Made by a program: the position numbers and the translations under genes. This document shows, in pieces, positions 1 to 8,102 of a DNA stretch of 39,720 nt. Position 1 is the first letter of the stretch. Every line of letters begins with the position of its first letter. Origin of the DNA: Verrucomicrobiota bacterium (GTDB taxonomy: Bacteria > Verrucomicrobiota > Verrucomicrobiia > Opitutales > Opitutaceae); the NCBI GenBank assembly GCA_018239675.1, contig JAFEGX010000032.1, forward strand, positions 1 through 39,720, written 5' to 3'. Under the pieces are notes generated by a model that did not search any database, had not been told where the DNA came from, and worked only from the letters and a program-made list of their open reading frames with translations.

Positions 1-720
1 ACCTACCAGGTCCGCGGCGTCGACCGCGCCCAGGGCGCGCTCAAGGCCGCCAAGGAATTCGGCCCCGACATCATCATCCTCGACACCATCAAGCCCGAGC
101 TGCAGGGCTGGAACCTGATGGCCCAGTTCAAGGCCGACCCGGCGACGGCCTCGGTCCCGATCATCCTCCTGACCATGATCGAGGACGCGCAGGCCGCGGG
201 GCGCGCCATCGGCGCGTCCGATTTCCTGATCAAGCCGATCGACGGCGCCAAACTCCTGCCGATCCTGTCGAAGCACAGCGTGCCGCGGAAAGAGACCTCC
301 ATCCTCGTCGTCGAGGATGACACCCCGACCCGCGAAATGATCGTGCGCCTGGTCGAGCGCGAGGGCTGGATCGCGATCCCGGCCGAGAACGGCCGGCGCG
401 CGCTCTCGCTGCTGCGCACCTTCACGCCCTCGCTCGTCCTCCTCGACCTGCTCATGCCGGAGGTCGACGGTTTCTCGGTGCTGCGCGAGATGCGGAGCAC
501 CCCGGTCTGGCGCGACATCCCCGTGGTGGTCGTGACCTCGCTCGACCTCACCGGCGAGGTCCGCCGGCTGCTCCAGCAGCAGGCCGAGCGCGTGCTCCAG
601 AAGGGCCGCTACACCACGAGCGAGCTCCTGAACGAGGTGCGCAGTACTGTCACCGAATTCGTCCGCAAGCAGGGCCGGCCGGCGGGCACCCCGCCGCCTG
701 CCGTCCCGCCCACCACCTAA
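1..720 (+). CDS. Hybrid sensor histidine kinase, C-terminal part with two receiver domains (5' end missing)
   Basis: The reading frame is open from base 1 and ends at TAA 718-720, so only the C-terminal 239 codons are seen. They encode two tandem REC (phospho-acceptor) domains. The first covers about codons 1-95, with acceptor Asp28 in IIILD and the switch Lys in FLIKPID. The second covers about codons 98-225, with an acidic pair in VVEDD, acceptor Asp149 in LVLLDLLMPEVDGF, a Thr in VVVVTS and Lys in LQKG. Paired C-terminal receivers followed by a DivK-like protein and a cyclase or phosphatase output protein are familiar from large hybrid kinases of many phyla, so a kinase core is expected upstream. 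That core is not in the window, so its sensory input is unknown. The gap to the next receiver gene is 12 bp, which suggests one operon. An alternative is a stand-alone double receiver. Confidence 0.85.
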   Translation, partial: TYQVRGVDRAQGALKAAKEFGPDIIILDTIKPELQGWNLMAQFKADPATASVPIILLTMIEDAQAAGRAIGASDFLIKPIDGAKLLPILSKHSVPRKETSILVVEDDTPTREMIVRLVEREGWIAIPAENGRRALSLLRTFTPSLVLLDLLMPEVDGFSVLREMRSTPVWRDIPVVVVTSLDLTGEVRRLLQQQAERVLQKGRYTTSELLNEVRSTVTEFVRKQGRPAGTPPPAVPPTT

Positions 721-732
721 TCCCCCGAAGCC

Positions 733-1107
733 ATGGCCAAGATCCTGCTGGTCGAAGACAACGAAATGAACCGCGACATGCTCGCCCGGCGCCTCCAGAA
801 GCGAGGCTACGAGCTGATTGTCGCCGTTGACGGCATCCTGGCGGTCGAGATGACCCAGAAGGAAAAGCCCGACCTGGTGCTGATGGACATGAGCCTGCCC
901 GGCATGGACGGCTGGGAGGCCAGCCGCCGGCTCAAGGCCGACCCGGCCACCGCTGCCATTCCCATCATCGCCCTGACCGCCCACGCCATGGCCGAGGACC
1001 GCGAGAAGGCCCTCGCCGCCGGCTGCAACGAGTTCGAGACCAAGCCGGTTGACCTGGCCAGCCTGCTGGCCAAGATGGAGTCGTTCCTCGGCAAGCCCTC
1101 GGCGTGA
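733..1107 (+). CDS. Single-domain response regulator (CheY/DivK-like receiver)
   Basis: This 124-residue protein is one REC domain with no output domain. It shows the complete receiver site: Glu8 and Asp9 for Mg2+, phospho-acceptor Asp52 in LVLMDMSLPGMDGW, switch Thr82 in IALTAHA and Lys104 in ETKPVD. Such proteins shuttle phosphate between kinases, Hpt proteins and other receivers, or act by binding a partner. It sits 12 bp after the hybrid kinase fragment. Its last four bases overlap the GTG start of the cyclase gene (GTGA at 1104-1107), so the two are probably translationally coupled. A phosphate flow from kinase to this receiver to the cyclase protein is an inference from the order. The start ATG at 733 gives a full-length receiver beginning directly with beta-strand 1 (KILLVED). 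Confidence 0.93.
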   Translation: MAKILLVEDNEMNRDMLARRLQKRGYELIVAVDGILAVEMTQKEKPDLVLMDMSLPGMDGWEASRRLKADPATAAIPIIALTAHAMAEDREKALAAGCNEFETKPVDLASLLAKMESFLGKPSA

Positions 1108-2711
1108 GCAATCCGTTCCCAGGCGATATTTCGTCAACCAGTCGGGACCCGTCCATCGATCCCGCCGACCTCGCCGCTTCGAACGAGTCGCTCAAGCACC
1201 TGCGCCACGATCTCCGCACGCCGCTCAACCAGATGATCGGCTACGGCGAGATGCTCATCGAGAGCGTCACCGAGAACGGCCCGCCCGAGCTGATGGACGA
1301 CCTGCAGCGGCTCCTCGGCTCGGCCGGCGAAATGCTGATGCTGCTGAACGACGCGCTCGCGCAATGGAAGATCGAGGCCGGCAAGGTCGACCTCCCCGGC
1401 CTCCGGCGCAGTTTCAACGGCCCGCTCAACGCGTTCATCGGCTACCGCGACCTCTGCCACGAGGTCGCGCGCCAGCAGGAGCGGGCGGAACTGGTCTCGG
1501 ATCTCGAAAAGATCCAGCTCGCCACCCAGAACTTGCGCCGCCTGCTCGACACCGACGTCTTCACCGGCCAGGCCGCGCCCGGCGCGCCACCGCCCACCTA
1601 CGTCACCGTCGCCCCGTTCACCAGCAGCGCATCGCCCACCCCCACCGGCACGCCCGCCAACGCCTGGGGCCGCATCCTGGTCGTCGACGACGAGCCCCTG
1701 AACCGCGAGATGCTGCTGCGCCGCCTCGCCCGCATGGGCTACGCGACCGCCGGCGCCGAGAACGGGCAGCGCGCGCTGGAGCTCATGGCCAAGGAGTCGT
1801 TCGACCTCGTGCTCCTGGACATCATGATGCCCGTGATGGACGGCTTCGAGACGCTTGACCGCCTCAAGGCCGACCCGCGGCTGCGGCACATACCCGTCGT
1901 GATGCTCACCGCCCTCGACGAGGTGGCCAGCACAGTCCGCTGCATCGAGGCCGGCGCCGAGGACTACGTCCCGAAGCCCTTCAATCCGGTCATCCTCCGC
2001 GCGCGCATGGGCGCCTCGCTCGACAAGAAACGCCTCCGGGACCAGGAACGCGCGTACCTCGCCGAGCTCCAGTCCGAGCGCTCCAAGTCCGAGCGCCTGC
2101 TGCTCAACGTGCTGCCCAAGGCCATCGGCGACCGCCTCAAGGCCGGCGAGCAGACCATCGTCGACGCGGTGCCCGAGGCCACGGTCCTGTTCGCCGACAT
2201 CGTCGGCTTCACCCGCATCGCCGCGGCCTTCACGCCCGCCCGGACGGTGAGCCTGCTCAACGAGCTGTTTTCGGAGTTCGACTTCATCAGCGAGAAAGCA
2301 GGCATCGAGAAGATCAAGACCATCGGCGACGCCTACATGGTGGTCGGCGGCGTGCCGCTGCCGACCGCCGAGCACGCCGTGCGCTGCGCCCGCGCGGCGC
2401 TGGAGATGCTCGCGGCCATGCGGCGCTTCAACGTCCGCCACCAGTTCCAATGGCAGCTGCGCATCGGGCTGCACACCGGCCCGGTCGTGGCCGGCATCAT
2501 CGGCTCGACCAAGTTCGCCTACGATCTCTGGGGCGACACCGTGAACATTGCGAGCCGGCTCGAGTCCCACGGCGAGCCTGACATCCCACAGGTCTCGGAA
2601 TTCACCGCGAGCCTGCTCCGCGAGCACTTTGAGCTCGAGCCCCGCGGCCACATCGAGCTGAAGAACCGTGGCCAGATGCCCGTCTATCGACTGCTCCGGG
2701 CGAAAGCGTGA
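1104..2711 (+). CDS. HisKA-like domain - receiver - class III adenylate cyclase fusion
   Basis: A 535-residue multidomain signalling protein starting at GTG 1104. Residues about 28-150 contain a histidine-kinase dimerisation H-box (HDLRTPLN, His35), but no ATP-binding (HATPase) domain follows. Residues about 188-308 are a REC domain with the Asp195-Asp196 pair, acceptor Asp239, Thr269 and Lys291. A helical, probably coiled-coil linker (about 308-335) leads to a class III cyclase domain (about 350-535). The metal-binding aspartates are Asp365 (FADIVGFT) and Asp409 (KTIGDAYM). The purine-selecting pair is Lys405 and Asp474 (YDLWGDTVNIASR), which in this family predicts ATP and hence cAMP rather than cGMP. 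Transition-state residues Asn481 and Arg485 are present. Inference: phosphorylation of the receiver controls cyclase dimer activity, and His35 may accept or pass phosphate from the upstream kinase. No effector such as a CRP homologue is visible nearby. Confidence 0.9.
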   Translation: MSNPFPGDISSTSRDPSIDPADLAASNESLKHLRHDLRTPLNQMIGYGEMLIESVTENGPPELMDDLQRLLGSAGEMLMLLNDALAQWKIEAGKVDLPGLRRSFNGPLNAFIGYRDLCHEVARQQERAELVSDLEKIQLATQNLRRLLDTDVFTGQAAPGAPPPTYVTVAPFTSSASPTPTGTPANAWGRILVVDDEPLNREMLLRRLARMGYATAGAENGQRALELMAKESFDLVLLDIMMPVMDGFETLDRLKADPRLRHIPVVMLTALDEVASTVRCIEAGAEDYVPKPFNPVILRARMGASLDKKRLRDQERAYLAELQSERSKSERLLLNVLPKAIGDRLKAGEQTIVDAVPEATVLFADIVGFTRIAAAFTPARTVSLLNELFSEFDFISEKAGIEKIKTIGDAYMVVGGVPLPTAEHAVRCARAALEMLAAMRRFNVRHQFQWQLRIGLHTGPVVAGIIGSTKFAYDLWGDTVNIASRLESHGEPDIPQVSEFTASLLREHFELEPRGHIELKNRGQMPVYRLLRAKA

Positions 2712-2724
2712 TGATGGCTGGTTC

Positions 2725-2754
2725 CGGATTTCGGAATCCGGACTCCGAAATCGG
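2725..2754. terminator. Palindrome between convergent cyclase and glgB genes; possible bidirectional terminator
   Basis: GATTTCGGA (2727-2735) is repeated in inverted form as TCCGAAATC (2744-2752), with an 8-base loop. It lies 15 bases past the cyclase stop and 42 bases from the glgB stop, so both converging transcripts would fold it. No T-run follows, so a classical intrinsic terminator is not proven. It may instead be a REP-like 3'-end hairpin. Confidence 0.45.
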
Positions 2755-2795
2755 CGGCGGGAGCGTGACGCGCACCGCGCCCGAAACTGCGGATC

Positions 2796-5000
2796 CTACT
2801 GGACCCACTTGAAGATCACGGTGGCGAATGGAGCGAGATTGACCTGGAACGACTGCGCCTGACCGTCGCACGGGATATCCTCGGTCGTCCTCGCGCCCTC
2901 GTTGCCCAATCCGGTCCCGGCGTAGTATTCGCTGTTCGTGTTGATCAGCTCGCGCCATTTTCCGGCGAGCGGCGCGCCGATCCGGTAGGTCCGGGTCGCG
3001 CCGGTGAAGTGGCCGATGACCAGATAGCAGGTCGGTTCGGCCGCGTCGGTGCGCACATACGCCAGCACCCCCGAATCGGCGTCCTGGCAGGAAATCCAGC
3101 GGAAGGCCTGCGGGTTGAAGTCGTTCCGGCTCAGCACCGGATCGCCGGTGTAGAGGCGGTTGAGGTCGCGCACGAGCAGGCGCAGACCCTCGTGGTCCGG
3201 GTACTGGCACAGGTGCCAGTCGAGGCTCGCGTCGTGGTTCCACTCCCGCGACTGCCCGAACTCGCCGCCCATGAAGAGCAGCTTCTTGCCCGGCCACATC
3301 CACATGTGCGCCAGCAGCGCACGCAGGTTCGCCGCCTTTTCGGCGATGTGCCAGGCGCCCATCTTGTAAAGGAGCGAGCCTTTCCCGTGCACAACCTCGT
3401 CGTGGGAAAACACGGTCACGAACTGCTCGGCGTACTGGTAGAGCATGCCGAAGGTCAGGTCGTTCTGGTGCCACTTCCGGTACACCGACTCCTTGCCGAA
3501 ATAGCGCAGGGTGTCGTGCATCCACCCCATGTTCCACTTGTAGTCGAAGCCCAGCCCGCCCTCGGCGGTCGGTTTCGTCACGCCCGGGAAGGATGTGCTC
3601 TCCTCGGCGATCATCAGCACCCCCGGATGGTACCGGTGCACGAGGTCGTTCACCTGCCGCAGGAAATCAATCGCCTCGAGGTTCTCGCGGCCACCGTGCT
3701 TGTTGGGGATCCACTGGCCCTCCGCGCGCGAATAGTCGAGGTACAGCATCGAGGCCACCGCATCGACCCGCAGGCCGTCGAGATGGTAGCGCTCCAGCCA
3801 CGCGAGCGCGTTCGCCAGCAGGAAGCAGCGCACCTCGTTGCGCCCGTAGTTGAAGATGAGCGTGCCCCAGTCCATGTGCGCGCCGAGCCGAGGGTCGGCA
3901 TGCTCGTACAGGTGGGTGCCGTCGAACTCGGCCAGCGCAAAGCTGTCCCGGGGAAAATGCGCCGGCACCCAGTCGAGGATCACGCCGATCCCCCGCTGGT
4001 GCAGGTAGTCCACCAGCCACGCGAAGTCCTCCGGACGGCCGAACCGATGGGTCGGCGCGTAGAAGCCCGTGACCTGGTAGCCCCACGAGCCGTCGAACGG
4101 ATGCTCCGCCAGCGGCAGGAACTCGACGTGGGTGAACCCCATCTCGGTCACGTAGTCGGCGAGCAGCGGCCCGACCTCGCGGTAGCTGAGGGGCCGGTGC
4201 GCGTCCTCGGGCTTGCGCCGCCAGGAACCCAGGTGGACCTCGTAGATCGACACCGGACGGTCCGGCCGGCCGGCCGCGGCGCGCCGCTGCTCCATCCATT
4301 GGTCGTCGTGCCACTGGAAATGCCGGGTCTCGCAGACCACCGACGCGTTGTTCGGGGGCGCCTCGAAGTAGGTCCCGTACGGGTCGCTCTTCAGGCGCAC
4401 ATGCCCGCCCTGGTCGCGGACGGCGTACTTGTACAGTTCGCCCTCGCCCAGGCCGGGCACGAACAGTTCCCACACGCCGGAAACCCCGAGCGAGCGCATG
4501 GGATGGTACCGCGTGTCCCAGTGGTTGAAGTTGCCAACCAGCGAGACCTGCTTCGCCGCCGGCGCCCACACCGCGAACGAAACTCCCGGGACGCCATCAA
4601 TCACGCGCGGATGCGCGCCGAGCTTGTCGTAGACGCGGTGCTCCGTGCCCTCGTTGAAAAGGTACAGGTCCTGGGCCCCGAGGGTCGGCAGGAAAGCATA
4701 GGGGTCGAAGAACTGGTGCAGCTCGCCATTGGCCCGCGTGACCCGCAGCTGGTAGCGGAAGACCTTCGGGCGTTTTGAGATGAAGACCTCGAAGAACCCC
4801 TCGTCCGCGAGGCGCTTCATCGGCCATGCGTCGGCGGTTGCCGGATCGACCACCGCACACTCCGCCGCGCCGCGCACGAAGGCCCGCACCACGACGCCCG
4901 CGCCCTTGCCCCGGGTGTGGGGGTGCATGCCCAGCGCCGCGTGCGGCGAAGCATGGGTCGCCTGCAGCAGGGCGTGGAATTCAGGCTTGGCGAGGATCAC
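2796..5000 (-). CDS. glgB: 1,4-alpha-glucan branching enzyme
   Basis: The 734-residue protein has the usual length of GlgB (about 730). The enzyme cuts alpha-1,4-glucan chains and re-attaches them as alpha-1,6 branches during glycogen synthesis in the cytoplasm. An N-terminal extension and a CBM48-like beta domain (about 125-235) precede the GH13 catalytic barrel. Its four signature regions are visible: DWVPAHFP (343-350), GLRVDAV with nucleophile Asp413, MIAEES with acid/base Glu466, and FSHDEVVHGKGSL with Asp534. The C-terminal all-beta domain ends at VIFKWVQ. The GTG start at 5000 is the first usable start after an in-frame stop at 5043-5045, and it aligns with the family N-terminus. No other glycogen gene is adjacent. 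The gene converges with the cyclase gene, and repeat A lies upstream. Confidence 0.97.
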   Translation of the reverse strand: MILAKPEFHALLQATHASPHAALGMHPHTRGKGAGVVVRAFVRGAAECAVVDPATADAWPMKRLADEGFFEVFISKRPKVFRYQLRVTRANGELHQFFDPYAFLPTLGAQDLYLFNEGTEHRVYDKLGAHPRVIDGVPGVSFAVWAPAAKQVSLVGNFNHWDTRYHPMRSLGVSGVWELFVPGLGEGELYKYAVRDQGGHVRLKSDPYGTYFEAPPNNASVVCETRHFQWHDDQWMEQRRAAAGRPDRPVSIYEVHLGSWRRKPEDAHRPLSYREVGPLLADYVTEMGFTHVEFLPLAEHPFDGSWGYQVTGFYAPTHRFGRPEDFAWLVDYLHQRGIGVILDWVPAHFPRDSFALAEFDGTHLYEHADPRLGAHMDWGTLIFNYGRNEVRCFLLANALAWLERYHLDGLRVDAVASMLYLDYSRAEGQWIPNKHGGRENLEAIDFLRQVNDLVHRYHPGVLMIAEESTSFPGVTKPTAEGGLGFDYKWNMGWMHDTLRYFGKESVYRKWHQNDLTFGMLYQYAEQFVTVFSHDEVVHGKGSLLYKMGAWHIAEKAANLRALLAHMWMWPGKKLLFMGGEFGQSREWNHDASLDWHLCQYPDHEGLRLLVRDLNRLYTGDPVLSRNDFNPQAFRWISCQDADSGVLAYVRTDAAEPTCYLVIGHFTGATRTYRIGAPLAGKWRELINTNSEYYAGTGLGNEGARTTEDIPCDGQAQSFQVNLAPFATVIFKWVQ

Positions 5001-5063
5001 GCGGGTTACGATGGCATCGTGTCGCGCCCGCCGGCCCCGGTCTAGAGCATTCTGAATGAAATC

Positions 5064-5208
5064 GTAGCCGCAAAGACGCGCAAAAGGCGCAAGATCTGGT
5101 CGCCACCGCGTTGTGCCCTACTCAGGCCAAAACCCAAGGCATGCGATCACTCTGCCGCTGGAGCTGGAGCCGGACTGATCTGCATCTCTCGCGCCTCATT
5201 GCGGCTAC
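5064..5208. repeat. Intergenic repeat, copy A of a ~145-bp family with inverted ends
   Basis: The left end GTAGCCGCAAAGACGCGCAA matches the right end in inverted form (TTGCGGCTAC at 5199-5208). The interior aligns along its full length with the reverse complement of copy C at 13392-13538: for example CTCTGCCGCTGGAG near 5149-5162, followed by the TGATCTGC block. The arms consist of CGCAA-type units recurring every 9-10 bases. The element sits in the 226-bp gap between glgB and ppc, with its edge 18 bp past the ppc stop codon. It carries no credible ORF. It could be a MITE-like or REP-like element acting as a 3'-end structure. Confidence 0.82.
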
Positions 5209-5226
5209 ACCCTCATTGCTATCGCC

Positions 5227-7989
5227 CTAGCCCGTGTTTTTCAGGCCGCCGCTGATTCCGTTGATGGTCAGCTCGACCACGGCCCGCACGGCCTCCGCCT
5301 CCTCCGCCGGGAGCGCGGGCCGGGCACGGAGGCGCCGCAGCATCTCGACCTGCAGGTAGTTCAGCGGATCAATGTACGGGTTGCGCAGCTCCACCGAGCG
5401 GCGCAGCACGGGTTCGCCGGCGAGCAGCTGGCGCTGGCCCGTCACCGCCAGGATCGCGGCCTCGGTGCGGGCGAACTCCGCCGCAATGACGCCGCCGATC
5501 CGGCGGCGAATCTTCGGGTCCTCCACCAGGCCGGCGTAGAGCGCCGCGATGCCCATGTCCGCCTTGCGCATCGTCAGCTGCGCGTTGTCGATCAGCGTCT
5601 GGAAAAACGGCCAGCCGGCATGCATCGCCCGCAGCAGGCGCCGGCCGCCGGCCCCGCGGCGCAGCACCGCGTCGAGCGCGGAGCCGAGGCCGTACCAGCC
5701 GGGAAAATTGAACCGGCTCTGCATCCACGAAAAGACCCAAGGGATCGCCCGGAGGTCCGCCACGCTTTGCGTCGCCCGCCGGTAGGTCGGGCGCGAGCCA
5801 AGCTTCAGGTTGCCAATCTCGTCGATCGGCGTCGCCTGCCGCCAGAACACGAGAAACTCCGGGTCGTCGTGCACGAGGGCGCGGTAGGCGGCGTTGCCGG
5901 CGGCGCTCATCGCGACCATCGCGTCGCGCCAGTCCGCGGGAATCATCGCCGCCGCCTCGGCCGCGTGCGTGCCCAGCAGCACGCCGTACGCCATCTGCTC
6001 CAGGATGCGGTGCGCCAGGTCGGGGTCGTGGTAGCGGGTCGACAGGACCTCGCCCTGCTCGGTGACGCGGATGCCGCCGTCGCGCAAGCCGGCGGGCTGG
6101 GCCAGGATCGCCTTGGCCGCCGGACCGCCGCCGCGCGCGATGCTGCCGCCGCGGCCATGGAAGAGCGTCAGCCTCACGCCCAGCTCGGCCGTCACCTGCG
6201 CGATCTTTTCCTGCGCCTCGTACAGCGCCCAGTTCGCGGTCAGGTAGCCGCAGTCCTTGTTCGAGTCGGAATATCCCAGCATCACGTGCTGGTGCGCCGG
6301 CGCCGGGCGGTTCGGAAGCGTGAACAGCGCCCGTAGGACCTCCGGCGCGCGCTCCAGGTCAGCCAGCGTCTCAAACAGCGGGGCCACCGGCAGCTGCGCC
6401 CCGGCCAGTTTCTGGAGAAGCTCGACCTCCAGCACGTCGGACACGCCGTTGGTCATGCTGATGACGTAGAGGCCCAGGGCCTCGGCGCCGAGTGTGGCCG
6501 CGGCGCGGGCGGCGACCACGAGCGGGTCGAGCACGTGACGGGTGGCCGGCGTGAGTTTTTCCCGAGCCGCCGGGCCCAGCGGGGCCAGGCCGCCCATGGC
6601 GCCAAGCAGGAGCTTGATCTTTTCGCCCTCCTCGAGCCGCGGATAAAACGGCTGGCCGAGCAGCTCGGCCACGGCGGCCTCGTGGAGCGACGAATGCTGC
6701 CGCAGGTCGAGACGGGCGGTGTGCAGGCCAAAGGTGTCCAACTGGTCGCGCATGGTTCGCAGCTCACCGCCGGTCAGGAGAGCGCCCTTGCCCGCCGAGA
6801 GGCTCGCGCGGATGGTCTCCAGCGTCTCCTCCACGGTCCGGCGGTCGAGGCAGGCCCCCACCGTCTCCTCCGCCGTCAGCAGCGCGCCATCGCGCACCTC
6901 GCCCACCGCCTTGGCCAGCCGCTCCCGCAGCACGCCCAGCAGGAGCCGGTACGGCTCGTGGGGATAGCGGCGGCCCAGCTCCTCAAGGTGGGCGGAGAGA
7001 TGCAGGTTCTGACCCAGCTCCTGGCGGATCGCCGGCACGACCGAGTCGCGGCGGTCGCTCACCGTGAGCGTGCGGGCGAGTCCGCGGGCGGCGAGCCGGA
7101 GTTTTTCGATGGCCAGGCGCCGGTGCAGCAGGAGCACCTCCGCCGTGACCGGGCCGGTGACATGCGGGTTGCCGTCGCGGTCGCCGCCAATCCAGGAGCC
7201 GAACGAGAGCCACCGCCGGGGCGCCTTAACGCCGGGAAAGTGCCGCGCCAGGGCCCGCTCGAGGTCGGCCTGCAGCCGCGGCAGCGTGTCGTAGAGGGTG
7301 GTGTCGAAATACCAGAGGCCGGTCTTGGCCTCGTCCGTGACCTCGGGCCGCGCCGCGCGGCTCCGGTCGGTCAGCCAGAGGGAGGCAATCTCCCGCTCGA
7401 CACAATCGGGCTCGAGCAGTTCGGTGTCCGCGGTGAGCGCCGGCTGGGAGCGCACGCGGAGCACCTGGCCGACCCGCTGGAGCTTGGTGAGGAGCGTGCG
7501 CCGCTTCGACTCCGTGGGATGGGCGGTGAAGACCAGCTCGATGGCCAGCCGGTCGACGATGGCCTGCATGCCGGACGGGGCCACGCCGCGATCCTTCAGT
7601 TCGCGGACGGCCGCCTCGATCGACTCGCGGCGCGGCGGGCCGGGCGGCTCGGCAAAGTCCTCCGCCCGGCGCCGGCGGAGGAGCTCGACGCGGAAATTCT
7701 CCTCGGCCAGGTTCACGAGCTCGAAATAGAGCGTGAACGCCATGGCCTGGTTGAGCGCGGCCGCCGGCGCAAGGCGGGCCACCGCGGCGCCCAGCTGCCG
7801 CTCCGCCGTGGCCTCCCCGGCCCGGCGGGCCTTGGCCAGCCGGCGGAGCTGCTCGACCGTCTCGAAGGCTTCCTGACCTTCGACCCGGGAGATCACCCGG
7901 CCCAAGGCCCGCCCGAGCTCACGGACGTCCCGCGACAGCCGGCCGATTTCCCGGATCGCAGTGGAACGACGTGCGGAGGATTGGGTCAT
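5227..7989 (-). CDS. ppc: Phosphoenolpyruvate carboxylase
   Basis: A 920-residue enzyme (E. coli Ppc is 883) that carboxylates phosphoenolpyruvate with bicarbonate to oxaloacetate, refilling the TCA cycle. Family signatures are visible: VFTAHPTESKRRT with catalytic His157, FGSWIGGDRDGNPHVT (263-278), GYSDSNKDCGY, the glycine-rich active-site loop FHGRGGSIARGGG, FNFPGWYGLGSAL, and the invariant C-terminus TINGISGGLKNTG. The start was placed at ATG 7989 (MTQSSARRST). The open frame runs on to 8175, but that extension is Arg/Gly-rich, lacks family similarity and would overlap the divergent lptD gene. A 113-bp gap separates the two divergent starts. The stop is followed after 18 bp by repeat A. 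Confidence 0.97.
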   Translation of the reverse strand: MTQSSARRSTAIREIGRLSRDVRELGRALGRVISRVEGQEAFETVEQLRRLAKARRAGEATAERQLGAAVARLAPAAALNQAMAFTLYFELVNLAEENFRVELLRRRRAEDFAEPPGPPRRESIEAAVRELKDRGVAPSGMQAIVDRLAIELVFTAHPTESKRRTLLTKLQRVGQVLRVRSQPALTADTELLEPDCVEREIASLWLTDRSRAARPEVTDEAKTGLWYFDTTLYDTLPRLQADLERALARHFPGVKAPRRWLSFGSWIGGDRDGNPHVTGPVTAEVLLLHRRLAIEKLRLAARGLARTLTVSDRRDSVVPAIRQELGQNLHLSAHLEELGRRYPHEPYRLLLGVLRERLAKAVGEVRDGALLTAEETVGACLDRRTVEETLETIRASLSAGKGALLTGGELRTMRDQLDTFGLHTARLDLRQHSSLHEAAVAELLGQPFYPRLEEGEKIKLLLGAMGGLAPLGPAAREKLTPATRHVLDPLVVAARAAATLGAEALGLYVISMTNGVSDVLEVELLQKLAGAQLPVAPLFETLADLERAPEVLRALFTLPNRPAPAHQHVMLGYSDSNKDCGYLTANWALYEAQEKIAQVTAELGVRLTLFHGRGGSIARGGGPAAKAILAQPAGLRDGGIRVTEQGEVLSTRYHDPDLAHRILEQMAYGVLLGTHAAEAAAMIPADWRDAMVAMSAAGNAAYRALVHDDPEFLVFWRQATPIDEIGNLKLGSRPTYRRATQSVADLRAIPWVFSWMQSRFNFPGWYGLGSALDAVLRRGAGGRRLLRAMHAGWPFFQTLIDNAQLTMRKADMGIAALYAGLVEDPKIRRRIGGVIAAEFARTEAAILAVTGQRQLLAGEPVLRRSVELRNPYIDPLNYLQVEMLRRLRARPALPAEEAEAVRAVVELTINGISGGLKNTG

Positions 7990-8102
7990 TGCGCCGCGCG
8001 AACGATGACGCTCCCCCTCCGGCGGCAAAAGCCAAAAACACCCGTAAGCCGCACATTGCGCGCAAGCTTGCTTGCCTGCGCGGCGAACCCTTTGCTCCGG
8101 CC

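Noticed and set aside
3009..4778. 589-codon open frame antisense to glgB
   Set aside because: The sense frame contains all four GH13 motifs; the antisense product is a His/Val/Arg-rich shadow.
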